A DNA stretch of 7,123 nt, from NCBI GenBank assembly GCA_015163825.1, contig JAAOIL010000148.1, positions 1 to 7,123 on the forward strand. Direction: 5' to 3'. A model generated the notes under the pieces. The model worked only from the letters and a program-made list of their open reading frames with translations, was not told the origin of the DNA and did no database searches. Made by a program: the position numbers and the translations under genes. Positions 1-6,081 of this stretch are shown here, piece after piece; positions within the stretch are counted from its first letter, which is position 1; every line of letters begins with the position of its first letter. This stretch comes from Alphaproteobacteria bacterium (GTDB taxonomy: Bacteria > Pseudomonadota > Alphaproteobacteria > RS24).

Positions 1-1434
1 GTGCCCGCTACGGCATAGGTGCAAAGCGGTAATGGTGGCGAGGTTTGCGCCCAACCCCCAAATACCCGCATGGATATTAAAAAGGTCGGGAACACCCCAT
101 ATTCCATATTTGAACCAGATAGTTATCGCCAGCCCGACAAGCATTCCCGCAATGATGCTTGAGGCTTGCACCCGTGCGAGGCGCAAACCAATCACCAAAG
201 CGGGGGTTATTTGCGCCATAATCTCTAGTTTAAGCACCAGCAATTGCCAGATGGTTTGAGGTAGAATGATTGCCAATCCTGCGGCGGCGAACATCAACAC
301 CCACGCCATCACTTTTGATATGGCGGTTAATTGTTGCTGTGATATATGCGGCGCATAGGGGCGCACGACATCGTGGGAGATGGTCGCCCCCAAAGAGAGC
401 AAGGCTGAATCTATGGTGGACATAATAGCGGCGAGGGCGGCGACCATAAACAAAGCGAGCAATATCTCTAAAGCGGGGTCGGCTTGTGCAAAGAAGGCGA
501 GCAGAAGTGGCAGCACTTGCTCGGTTTGTGTGCGGGGTAGGTCGGGAATGATAAGTGTCGCGGCGAGGGCGGCGATAACAATCGGCAATGTTGTGAAAAA
601 GGGGGCGAATAATAAAACACTAAGGCTTCGTTTTAGTTTCCCCCAACTTTCGGCAGCATAGATGCGTTGCACGGAATGGGGATAGATACATATTGCGAAG
701 CCGAACAATAGCATAATGGATATGCCTCGTGCCCATTGTCTTGCGTCTAGGGCTTGCCAGCCTGTGGCAGGGTTGGTTTGCAATTGGGCAATCAGGGGGG
801 CAAATCCCCCGAAGTAAGAGACGGCAAGATAGACGACCATCACGGCACCCATCAATAAAAGCGAGCCTTGCAGAACATCGGTTAGCACGACACTGCGCAT
901 ACCCCCGAGACTTTCATAGATTGCCATAACGAAAGCCAACCCGATAATGCTCCAGAAAACCGATATTTCCCCGCCTGATACGCTTTCCAGCAACAGCCCG
1001 GCGGCTTTGAAATTGGTTAGGATATAACTGATAAGCGTGACTGCCAACAACGTATTCGCCAGACGCACAAGGGCACGGCTATTATAGCGATGGCGAAAAT
1101 AATCGGCAATGGTCAGGAAGCCATGCGTCTTGGCGAGCGCGTGTAAAGGTTTGGCATAGATAAAATACATCAACACGACAACCGACATCGCAAAGGTCGT
1201 GAATAAAATTATAGGACCATTGCGATAGGCACTGCCGGCAAATCCTAATATGGTGTTGCCGCTAAATTGCGTGGCATAAAGCGTGAAGAGCAAGGGCAGT
1301 GTGCCGAGCATACCCCCCGCAAGGTAATAATCTTTTAAGGTTTTTTCTTTTTCTTGGGCGCGCCCCCATAGACCGAGCAATGGCAGTAAGCATAGATACC
1401 CCACCAACAGCCACAAGGTTAAAGTCATTTCCAT
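1..1434 (-). CDS. Sodium/solute symporter (SSS family), partial, C-terminus off the left edge
   Basis: Reading the minus strand from ATG at 1434 gives 478 uninterrupted codons to the window edge, so only the last part of the protein is missing. It is a very hydrophobic inner-membrane protein with about a dozen membrane segments. Residues 54-73 carry the early SSS signature (QFSGNTILGF, then a G-x-x-Y-x-x-G pattern). Residues 335-346 (AAIMSTIDSALL) match the PutP/PanF segment that holds the Na+-binding Ser-Thr pair, here S339 and T340. The family couples Na+ entry to uptake of amino acids, vitamins, sugars or carboxylates; I cannot name the substrate. The ATG six bases further in (1428) is an alternative start. 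AGGCGC at 1441-1446, six bases before ATG 1434, is a fair ribosome binding site and favours 1434. The gene follows rpoH by only 13 bases, so co-transcription is likely. SSS proteins are usually about 480-550 residues, so little is lost. Confidence 0.9.
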   Translation of the reverse strand, partial: MEMTLTLWLLVGYLCLLPLLGLWGRAQEKEKTLKDYYLAGGMLGTLPLLFTLYATQFSGNTILGFAGSAYRNGPIILFTTFAMSVVVLMYFIYAKPLHALAKTHGFLTIADYFRHRYNSRALVRLANTLLAVTLISYILTNFKAAGLLLESVSGGEISVFWSIIGLAFVMAIYESLGGMRSVVLTDVLQGSLLLMGAVMVVYLAVSYFGGFAPLIAQLQTNPATGWQALDARQWARGISIMLLFGFAICIYPHSVQRIYAAESWGKLKRSLSVLLFAPFFTTLPIVIAALAATLIIPDLPRTQTEQVLPLLLAFFAQADPALEILLALFMVAALAAIMSTIDSALLSLGATISHDVVRPYAPHISQQQLTAISKVMAWVLMFAAAGLAIILPQTIWQLLVLKLEIMAQITPALVIGLRLARVQASSIIAGMLVGLAITIWFKYGIWGVPDLFNIHAGIWGLGANLATITALHLCRSGH

Positions 1435-1447
1435 TTATTTGCGCCTG

Positions 1448-2395
1448 TTAGTGGGCGTCTATAATGCCGCTTTGCGCCGCACGTTCTGTAATGATTTTGC
1501 GTAATTTCTTAAAGGCGCGTTCCTCTAACTGCCGCACCCGCTCTCGGCTTATGTTGAAGGTTTTGCTAACCACCTCTAATGTTTGCGGGGGGTCAGATAA
1601 ACGCCGTGCTTGTAATATCGCTTGTTCACGCTCGTCTAATGTGCTCATCGCGTCTAGCATTAATTGCTGGCGGTGGTCGTAATCATCTTGCTCTACCAAT
1701 GCTGCTTCTTGCGTGGGGGTGTCGTCCTCCAGCCAATCTTGCCATTCGCTGGCATCGCCTGTGCTATCCTCAAACTGCCCACCATGCGGGGTATTCAAAG
1801 ATTGATCGCCACTATACATACGACCTTCCATCTCTCTGACATCCTTATCACGGACATCTAATTTCTCCGCAATGGTATGAACTTGGTCGGGGTGCATTTG
1901 TCCGCCATCAATCGCCCCCAATTCTCCTTTTAGGCGGCGCAGATTGAAAAATAATTTCTTCTGGGCAGAAGTCGTGCCAATCTTCACCAAAGACCAACTA
2001 CGCAAAACATATTCTTGAATGGAAGCGCGAATCCACCACATCGCATAAGTCGCAAGGCGAAACCCACGTTCGGGGTCAAACTTTTTCACCGCCTTCATAA
2101 GCCCCAGATTACCTTCGGATACCACCTCATTCATCGGCAGACCATAACCGCGATAGCCCATAGCGATTTTCGCCGCCAGACGCAAATGGCTCGTCACTAA
2201 TATATGGGCAGATTCCAGATTGTCGTCATCGGTATATTCTTTGGCAAGCCGATATTCCTCCTGTGCCTCTAAAAGGGGGAAGGCACGGATGCGTGTTAGA
2301 TAACGCGACAGCCCCCCTTGCTCGTCCGTCAAAGTGGTGGCGAGGGGGATGAGGGCGGTCTTATCTTTTTTGCTCTCTTTTTTCTTCTCTGTCAT
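1448..2395 (-). CDS. rpoH: RNA polymerase sigma-32 (heat-shock) factor RpoH
   Basis: The 315-residue product is a group 3 sigma factor that directs core RNA polymerase to heat-shock promoters (chaperones, ATP-dependent proteases). Sigma region 1.2/2.1 covers about residues 28-80. Regions 2.2-2.4 follow, with NEVVSEGNLGLMKAV at 89-103 and the promoter-reading helix FRLATYAMWWIRASIQEYVL at 112-131. The RpoH box QKKLFFNLR lies at 145-153 and separates RpoH from RpoD. Region 4.2 with the helix-turn-helix covers about 271-298 (SRERVRQLEERAFKKLR). The N-terminus is a short Lys-rich tail. Length matches the family (about 285-300) plus that tail. No good Shine-Dalgarno precedes the ATG, only AGAG. 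The gene starts 17 bases after the rluD stop, and a sigma-32-like promoter spans the gap. Many alphaproteobacteria carry a second rpoH; only this one is visible here. Confidence 0.97.
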   Translation of the reverse strand: MTEKKKESKKDKTALIPLATTLTDEQGGLSRYLTRIRAFPLLEAQEEYRLAKEYTDDDNLESAHILVTSHLRLAAKIAMGYRGYGLPMNEVVSEGNLGLMKAVKKFDPERGFRLATYAMWWIRASIQEYVLRSWSLVKIGTTSAQKKLFFNLRRLKGELGAIDGGQMHPDQVHTIAEKLDVRDKDVREMEGRMYSGDQSLNTPHGGQFEDSTGDASEWQDWLEDDTPTQEAALVEQDDYDHRQQLMLDAMSTLDEREQAILQARRLSDPPQTLEVVSKTFNISRERVRQLEERAFKKLRKIITERAAQSGIIDAH

Positions 2396-2399
2396 AGCT

Positions 2400-2430
2400 C
2401 TAATATAAGCACTTATTTTTCAGTTTCAAG
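2400..2430 (-). promoter_or_regulatory. Candidate sigma-32-type promoter of rpoH
   Basis: On the minus strand CTTG (2430-2427) is followed by exactly 17 bases and then CTTATATTAG (2409-2400). This agrees at every fixed position with the heat-shock promoter pattern described for alphaproteobacteria, CTTG-N17/18-CYTATnTnnG. The same bases can be read as a sigma-70 promoter, TTGAAA-N16-TATATT, so the sequence does not decide which sigma uses it. The -35 element lies inside the last codons of rluD. The -10 (TATATT, 2407-2402) ends six bases before the rpoH ATG, so initiation would fall at or next to the start codon. A sigma-32-dependent rpoH promoter is known in Caulobacter; assigning one here is inference. 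Confidence 0.6.
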
Positions 2431-3423
2431 TAATGTTGCCAAATGCGCCATATCAGAGGGCAGGGGGTTCTCAAAGTAAAGGGTTTCGCCACTTATCGGG
2501 TGCTCAAACCCCAACGCAAAGGCGTGTAGGGCTTGGCGAGAAAGGTCTTGCAGCGCACCCGCCTGTGGTGGGGTTAGATGCACGATTTGATTTTTCATGC
2601 CCGATCCATAAAGTGGGTCGCCCAATAAGGGATGTCCAATATGTGCCAAATGCACACGGATTTGATGTGTGCGCCCTGTTTCTAATGTGCAAGCAAGGCG
2701 ACTAACACGACCGCCCCTATAAACCCCCATCTGTTTATAATGTGTGAGTGCAGACCTTGCCGCTTTGTTCTCGGGTTTTGATACAGAAATTTTTCTGCGA
2801 TTATTCGGCGCTCGTGCCAAAGGGGCATCAACCACACCAGTAGGCGGTCGCAATTGCCCCCACACAAAAGCATGATAAATGCGTTGCAGTTTTCCGTCTC
2901 GCCCATGTGCCGCAAACTGGTCTTGCAATCCTTGATGGGCGGCATCGGTTTTGGCAGCAACCATCACACCACTGGTATCCTTATCAAGACGATGGACAAT
3001 ACCCGGTCGCCGCTCCCCCCCTATGCCCGAAAGAGCATCGCCGCAATGGGCAAGCAACGCATTTACCAATGTGTGGTCAGGATTACCCGCCGCAGGATGC
3101 ACGACCAATCCGGCAGGCTTATTCAAAACAATCAATGCCTCATCTTCATAGATAATGTCTAGCGGTAGAGACTGCGCCTCAATATGGCTATCGCGTGGAG
3201 GCGGCATCTGTAAACGGATATGGTCTTGCCGTTTGACCCGCCACGAACTTTCTTTTATGATAGAGACACGACCAGCACGACTAACCTCGCAATGTCCATC
3301 GCGGATGAGGTCTTGCACACGAACACGGCTGAGCTCTGGCAAAGCCTGTGCTAGCAATTTATCTAGGCGATAGCCGTCATTATCTGGCGTTGCCGTTAAC
3401 TGAAAGGGTTTATCGGATATCAT
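2413..3423 (-). CDS. rluD: 23S rRNA pseudouridine synthase, RluD-like (RluA family)
   Basis: The 336-residue enzyme isomerises uridine to pseudouridine in RNA; RluD acts on helix 69 of 23S rRNA (1911/1915/1917 in E. coli). An S4 RNA-binding domain covers about residues 18-72. The catalytic domain starts near 88 with PLDIIYEDEALIVLNKPAGL and VVHPAAGNP. The catalytic loop is GIVHRLDKDTSG at 141-152, with the aspartate nucleophile at D147. The family motif LETGRTHQIRVHL lies at 247-259, followed by HPLLGDPLYG. ATG 3423 is chosen because the family N-terminus begins about there. An in-frame TTG at 3450 would add nine residues, but it has no ribosome binding site. None is seen before the ATG either, so a leaderless transcript is possible. 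The 'RluD' name over RluA/RluC rests on the S4 domain and the VVHPAAGNP signature; the exact target site is inferred. Confidence 0.93.
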   Translation of the reverse strand: MISDKPFQLTATPDNDGYRLDKLLAQALPELSRVRVQDLIRDGHCEVSRAGRVSIIKESSWRVKRQDHIRLQMPPPRDSHIEAQSLPLDIIYEDEALIVLNKPAGLVVHPAAGNPDHTLVNALLAHCGDALSGIGGERRPGIVHRLDKDTSGVMVAAKTDAAHQGLQDQFAAHGRDGKLQRIYHAFVWGQLRPPTGVVDAPLARAPNNRRKISVSKPENKAARSALTHYKQMGVYRGGRVSRLACTLETGRTHQIRVHLAHIGHPLLGDPLYGSGMKNQIVHLTPPQAGALQDLSRQALHAFALGFEHPISGETLYFENPLPSDMAHLATLLETEK

Positions 3424-3760
3424 GGAAGAGACTATACAGAATTCAAACAAAAAAGGTAATACGACTTATGTGCGTATTTTATTGGCAGTGGTATTGCTAT
3501 TGGGGGCTTTGCTGGTGGGTGGCGCGGCTTTGGTGATAGGCACGATTATCAGCCGCTTGAATAATCCTGAACCGCCACCGCCTGCGCAAGCAGAAGTGGT
3601 GATACAATTACCGCAAGGGCAAAAGGTGTTAAAGGTTGAAACCAATGACGACCATATCATCATCTATACGGAAGCGGCAGTGATATTGCTTGATGTCAAA
3701 AGCGGCGAGGAAGTAAAGCGGATTATCCTTAAAAAGGGAACCAACCGCTCTTTTCGGTGA
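3422..3760 (+). CDS. Small single-pass membrane protein, DUF6476-like
   Basis: The 112-residue protein has a basic, polar N-terminus (1-17), one membrane segment at about 18-42 (rich in Leu, Val, Ala, Gly), a proline linker PEPPPP at 49-54, and a compact beta-rich C-terminal part at about 58-104. The Lys-rich N-terminus predicts N-in topology with the C-terminal part in the periplasm. The pattern of LPxG, then a hydrophobic strand, then LDVKSGEEVKRI resembles the DUF6476 proteins I recall next to RluA-family synthases in Rhodobacterales. That match is from memory, and the function is unknown. Its ATG overlaps the rluD start codon on the other strand (shared CATG). Its last 32 bases overlap the end of the eipA homologue on the other strand. 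Possible ribosome binding sites are GAAAGGG at 3402-3408 (13 bases away, long) or GGA at 3415-3417 (weak). Confidence 0.8.
   Translation: MEETIQNSNKKGNTTYVRILLAVVLLLGALLVGGAALVIGTIISRLNNPEPPPPAQAEVVIQLPQGQKVLKVETNDDHIIIYTEAAVILLDVKSGEEVKRIILKKGTNRSFR
3431..3459 (-). promoter_or_regulatory. Candidate rluD promoter, possibly giving a leaderless mRNA
   Basis: On the minus strand TTACCT (3459-3454) is followed by 17 bases and TATAGT (3436-3431). The -10 matches the sigma-70 consensus at five of six positions; the -35 is poor. The -10 ends seven bases before ATG 3423, so transcription would begin at or beside the start codon, consistent with the missing Shine-Dalgarno. The whole element lies inside the first codons of the divergent plus-strand gene. 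Confidence 0.4.
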
Positions 3761-4310
3761 ATTTAAGATAGCCAACACTGACATCAGCACGAAACCCAAC
3801 ACCGACCCGAACGGGAACAACAACGACATCATCGCGTTGCAAATAGTTTAGGGCGATACCCGCCCCAACAATCAACGAGCCTTCAATCCCGAAGAAGCGT
3901 TTATAAACTTCCTTTGGTGTTTTTGCCCCATAAATAAGTATGAAATTTTTACTTGCCGCCCCACTTGGCAAGGGCAACCCAATAGAAGGGCCGCGCCAAT
4001 AAATTGAATGCGTACCACCTGTTTGGAATTGCAAAGAGCCGCGCCCATAACGAAGTGTGCCAATAAAACCACCGCCCAATTCCTCGCCACGAATAATGGC
4101 ATCGGGTGCGCCATAGCGGTTAAAGATAACATCCATCGCTTCCGCCATAGACTCGGCTGTTGATCCCAGATATTTGGCAGAGGCGACAACAACACTATTT
4201 TTAGAAAAGTCTTCCACCTGATTGGGTTCGGCAAAGACTGCAGAACTGGCAAGCACAAATAAGAGTGCCAGTATTGCTATGTGTTTTATCTGTATAAAAA
4301 AGTGTTGCAT
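3729..4310 (-). CDS. eipA: Periplasmic envelope-integrity protein, EipA-like (DUF1134)
   Basis: From ATG 4310 the product has 193 residues. Residues 1-27 form a signal peptide: short basic n-region, hydrophobic core IAILALLFVLASS, and AVFA before E28 as the likely cleavage site. The mature protein shows the DUF1134 layout: GSTAESMAEAMDVIF (49-63), RGEELGGGFIGTLRYGRGSL (74-93), HSIYWRGPSIG (101-111), YKRFFGIEGS (136-145) and a C-terminal VGVGFRADVSVGYLKFTEK ending WFPF. In Brucella the family member EipA is a small periplasmic beta-barrel protein needed for envelope stress resistance, and it is controlled by CtrA. An in-frame TTG at 4322 overlaps the cysQ stop codon. AAGGA (4330-4326) sits 3 bases before that TTG and 15 before the ATG, so the start is not settled. 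I prefer the ATG because it gives a normal signal peptide. The last codons overlap the convergent plus-strand gene. Confidence 0.9.
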   Translation of the reverse strand: MQHFFIQIKHIAILALLFVLASSAVFAEPNQVEDFSKNSVVVASAKYLGSTAESMAEAMDVIFNRYGAPDAIIRGEELGGGFIGTLRYGRGSLQFQTGGTHSIYWRGPSIGLPLPSGAASKNFILIYGAKTPKEVYKRFFGIEGSLIVGAGIALNYLQRDDVVVVPVRVGVGFRADVSVGYLKFTEKSGWFPF

Positions 4311-4318
4311 TAAATCTA

Positions 4319-5179
4319 TCAATTGTCCTTATGGGGCGAATCATTTGTCTTTGTTTCTTCTTGGATATTATTGTGCCAGTCTTTATGGGCGGTGGCAATA
4401 AAACTTGGATTGGCAAGCCCCTCTGCCAGTTTGCCATAGTCAAAACAACTGCCGTCAGTGCGGGTGACCGCGCCACCTGCGGCATTGACGATGGCGTGTC
4501 CTGCCGCAGTATCCCATTCCATCGTGCGTCCATGACGGGGGTAAATATCGGCAGTGCCATCTGCCAATAAACAAAACTTATAAGAAGAAGAGGCGGGAAC
4601 AAAATCTTCAACATCTAATGTTTCAATAAAGGCTTCTGTTTCTTTGCTGCGATGCACGCGACTAGCCAGCACTTTTACTTTTTCTGGGGTGGGGCTGGTG
4701 CGCAAGGCGGTTGCGGCAGCAAGTGTGAAATCGTTTGTGTCTGGGGCAAGTGCCATACGATAAGCGTCGGCTTGCCCTGAGAAATATAAAACTTCATGGG
4801 CGGGGGCATATATCACCCCCGCAATAGGTTTTGTGCCAGAAATCAATCCGATATTGACCGTGAAGTCTTTGCCGCCAACGATGAAATCGCGTGTGCCGTC
4901 TAACGGATCTATAAGGAAAAAATGCGGGGCGATGTGGTCGGGCAGGGCGATCTCACACGCCTCCTCCCCAATGATTTGGATTGTTGGCGCCAGGGCTTGT
5001 AATTCTTTTGTTAGATAAGTTTCGGCATCTCTATCGGCTTGCGTGACGGGGGATTTATCTGCTTTGCTTTCGTGGGCGACCCCTTCCACATTATGGTGTT
5101 GCATAAGCAAACGACCAGCCGAGACGCTCATTTTACAAAGAGCGGTCATAAAATCAATATCGTGAGGGTTGATTGCCAT
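4319..5179 (-). CDS. cysQ: 3'(2'),5'-bisphosphate nucleotidase CysQ (inositol monophosphatase superfamily)
   Basis: The 286-residue enzyme should hydrolyse 3'-phosphoadenosine 5'-phosphate (PAP), a by-product of sulfate assimilation and phosphopantetheine transfer, to AMP and phosphate in a Mg2+-dependent reaction. Visible motifs are DKSPVTQADRDAE at 41-53, IIGEE at 69-73, LIDPLDGTRDFI at 89-100 (metal ligands D91 and D94) and GRTMEWDTAAGHAIV at 217-231 (D223). The DxxLDGTRDFI and EWDTAAGHAI forms favour CysQ over the inositol or fructose phosphatases of the superfamily. ATG 5179 is chosen; an in-frame TTG at 5185 would add two residues. No strong ribosome binding site is seen. The C-terminal tail (about 270-286) is polar and looks disordered. 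It lies 42 bases after ctrA and 8 bases before the eipA ATG, all on one strand, so a shared transcript is plausible. Confidence 0.93.
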   Translation of the reverse strand: MAINPHDIDFMTALCKMSVSAGRLLMQHHNVEGVAHESKADKSPVTQADRDAETYLTKELQALAPTIQIIGEEACEIALPDHIAPHFFLIDPLDGTRDFIVGGKDFTVNIGLISGTKPIAGVIYAPAHEVLYFSGQADAYRMALAPDTNDFTLAAATALRTSPTPEKVKVLASRVHRSKETEAFIETLDVEDFVPASSSYKFCLLADGTADIYPRHGRTMEWDTAAGHAIVNAAGGAVTRTDGSCFDYGKLAEGLANPSFIATAHKDWHNNIQEETKTNDSPHKDN

Positions 5180-5221
5180 AGACAATCTTTATCACGCTAT
5201 TTAACATTTATAAAGCGTGTA

Positions 5222-5971
5222 TTATGCCGTTTTGACTTTCATTTCTGGCAGAGGGTCCAGTGGCTCCTGAGGTTCCACAGAAAGCAATGATGCCGCCACA
5301 GCAGGATGTATGCGATAGCCCCGCCCCCATAAAGTCTCTATGATAGGATCGTTAATACCAGAGCCCTTAATCTTTTTGCGCAGATTACATACGAATACAT
5401 CAATAATTTTAATCTCTGGCTCGTCCATACCATTATAGAGGTGGTCTAGAAAATGCCCCTTCGTGACAATGCCCCCGCCACGCAAACACAAAATCTCTAA
5501 TATCTTGTATTCCTTATTGGTCAGGTCTACCAGTCTATCTGCAACCCGAACTTCATAAGTGCTCATATCCAACGTTAAGCCACCAAATTCTAGCAAACTA
5601 CTAGAATGACCATTCGCACGGCGCACCAAAGCACGCGCCCGCGCAATCACCTCGTTCATTTCAAACGGCTTGACGAGGTAATCATCTGCACCCGCATCTA
5701 AACAAGCAAGACGAATCTCAATATCAGCCCGTGCCGAGATAACCAACACGGACACATTCTTTTTCGCCGCCCGAAGGTTCTCCAAAAGAGAAAAACCCTC
5801 CATATCGGGCAAGCCCAAGTCCAGCGCCACAAGCTGGTATTTATAAAGGTTAATCATTTCCAAACCTTCTTCACCGCTTACGGCATGGTCTACCGTCATA
5901 TTTTCTGCGGTTAAGGCAATAGATAATGTTTCGGCAATACCTTCATCATCTTCAATTAATAAAATACGCAT
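5222..5971 (-). CDS. ctrA: Response regulator CtrA, cell-cycle/motility master regulator
   Basis: This 249-residue OmpR-family response regulator has a receiver domain (1-118) and a winged-helix DNA-binding domain (about 126-222). Receiver residues are the acidic pair D8/D9 (IEDDE), the phosphoacceptor D51 (in LDLGLPDMEG), S79 and K101 (VKPF). D51 sits at the same number as in Caulobacter CtrA. The strongest CtrA marker is YNGMDEPEIKIIDVFVCNLRKKI at about 179-201, with ETLWGRGYRIH after it; the GMDEPE-x-KIIDVF block separates CtrA from ordinary OmpR relatives. In other alphaproteobacteria CtrA controls cell division, flagella, DNA replication or gene transfer, and is phosphorylated through CckA-ChpT. 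The C-terminal tail (224-249) is longer than in Caulobacter (231 residues in all) and ends KTA rather than AA. The start has a strong AAGGAGA site. mnmA is divergent; cysQ and eipA follow on the same strand. Confidence 0.93.
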   Translation of the reverse strand: MRILLIEDDEGIAETLSIALTAENMTVDHAVSGEEGLEMINLYKYQLVALDLGLPDMEGFSLLENLRAAKKNVSVLVISARADIEIRLACLDAGADDYLVKPFEMNEVIARARALVRRANGHSSSLLEFGGLTLDMSTYEVRVADRLVDLTNKEYKILEILCLRGGGIVTKGHFLDHLYNGMDEPEIKIIDVFVCNLRKKIKGSGINDPIIETLWGRGYRIHPAVAASLLSVEPQEPLDPLPEMKVKTA

Positions 5972-6081
5972 AGAATATCTCCTTCACATTGCGTTTATGT
6001 TTTGTTAAACTATATATAGAAAGTTAATGCGGCAAAACTATGCGCAAACGTGATGATTATAAGGCAATTTTGAGATAAATA
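5972..6081. promoter_or_regulatory. ctrA/mnmA divergent intergenic region with two TTAAC half-sites
   Basis: This 110-base AT-rich region must hold the start signals of both genes. On the minus strand, TTAAC occurs at 6027-6023 and again at 6008-6004, 19 bases apart, flanking the perfect 10-base palindrome CTATATATAG (6010-6019). TTAA is the core of the CtrA half-site (full site TTAA-N7-TTAA), but the spacing here is 15 bases between TTAA blocks, so it is not a canonical full site. A possible ctrA promoter is TTGCCG (6035-6030), 15 bases, TATAGT (6014-6009), which would place one half-site in the spacer and the other just past the -10. No GANTC methylation site lies in this gap. No convincing mnmA promoter was found. 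Confidence 0.35.
5978..5984 (-). promoter_or_regulatory. Strong ribosome binding site of ctrA
   Basis: AAGGAGA on the minus strand, with the AGGAG core at 5983-5979, sits seven bases before ATG 5971. It is by far the best Shine-Dalgarno in the window; rluD, rpoH and cysQ have weak or none. It fixes the ctrA start. Confidence 0.85.

Noticed and set aside
380..929. Plus-strand open frames at 380-661 and 729-929.
   Set aside because: They lie antisense to the symporter, which has an uninterrupted frame with family motifs. Their translations are low-complexity and lack recognisable domains.
2682..3373. Several overlapping open frames on both strands inside rluD (for example 2854-3162 plus and 2682-2960 minus).
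   Set aside because: All are shadows of rluD, whose frame holds the S4 and catalytic motifs; none has a domain or a good start signal.
3402..3418. A sigma-70 promoter for the plus-strand DUF6476-like gene just before its ATG.
   Set aside because: No pair of -35 and -10 boxes with acceptable spacing could be found; TTGCCG at 3390-3395 has no matching -10.
3423..3450. Longer rluD starting at TTG 3450 (nine extra residues).
   Set aside because: There is no ribosome binding site before the TTG, and the extra residues do not resemble the family N-terminus. The candidate promoter would also fall inside this extension.
3731..3757. A bidirectional terminator in the convergent overlap (AAAAAG ... 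CTCTTTT).
   Set aside because: The possible stem is short and A/T-only at its base, with no strong GC core. It lies within coding sequence of both genes.
3872..4614. Minus-strand frames 3872-4258 and 4201-4614 in an alternative frame to eipA and cysQ.
   Set aside because: The eipA and cysQ frames are complete and match their families from end to end. There is no sign of a frameshift linking these shadow frames to either.
5193..5219. Inverted repeat CACGCT ... AGCGTG with a 15-base loop between ctrA and cysQ, considered as a terminator.
   Set aside because: The stem has only six pairs, the loop is long, and no T run follows on the minus strand. A chance repeat is likely.
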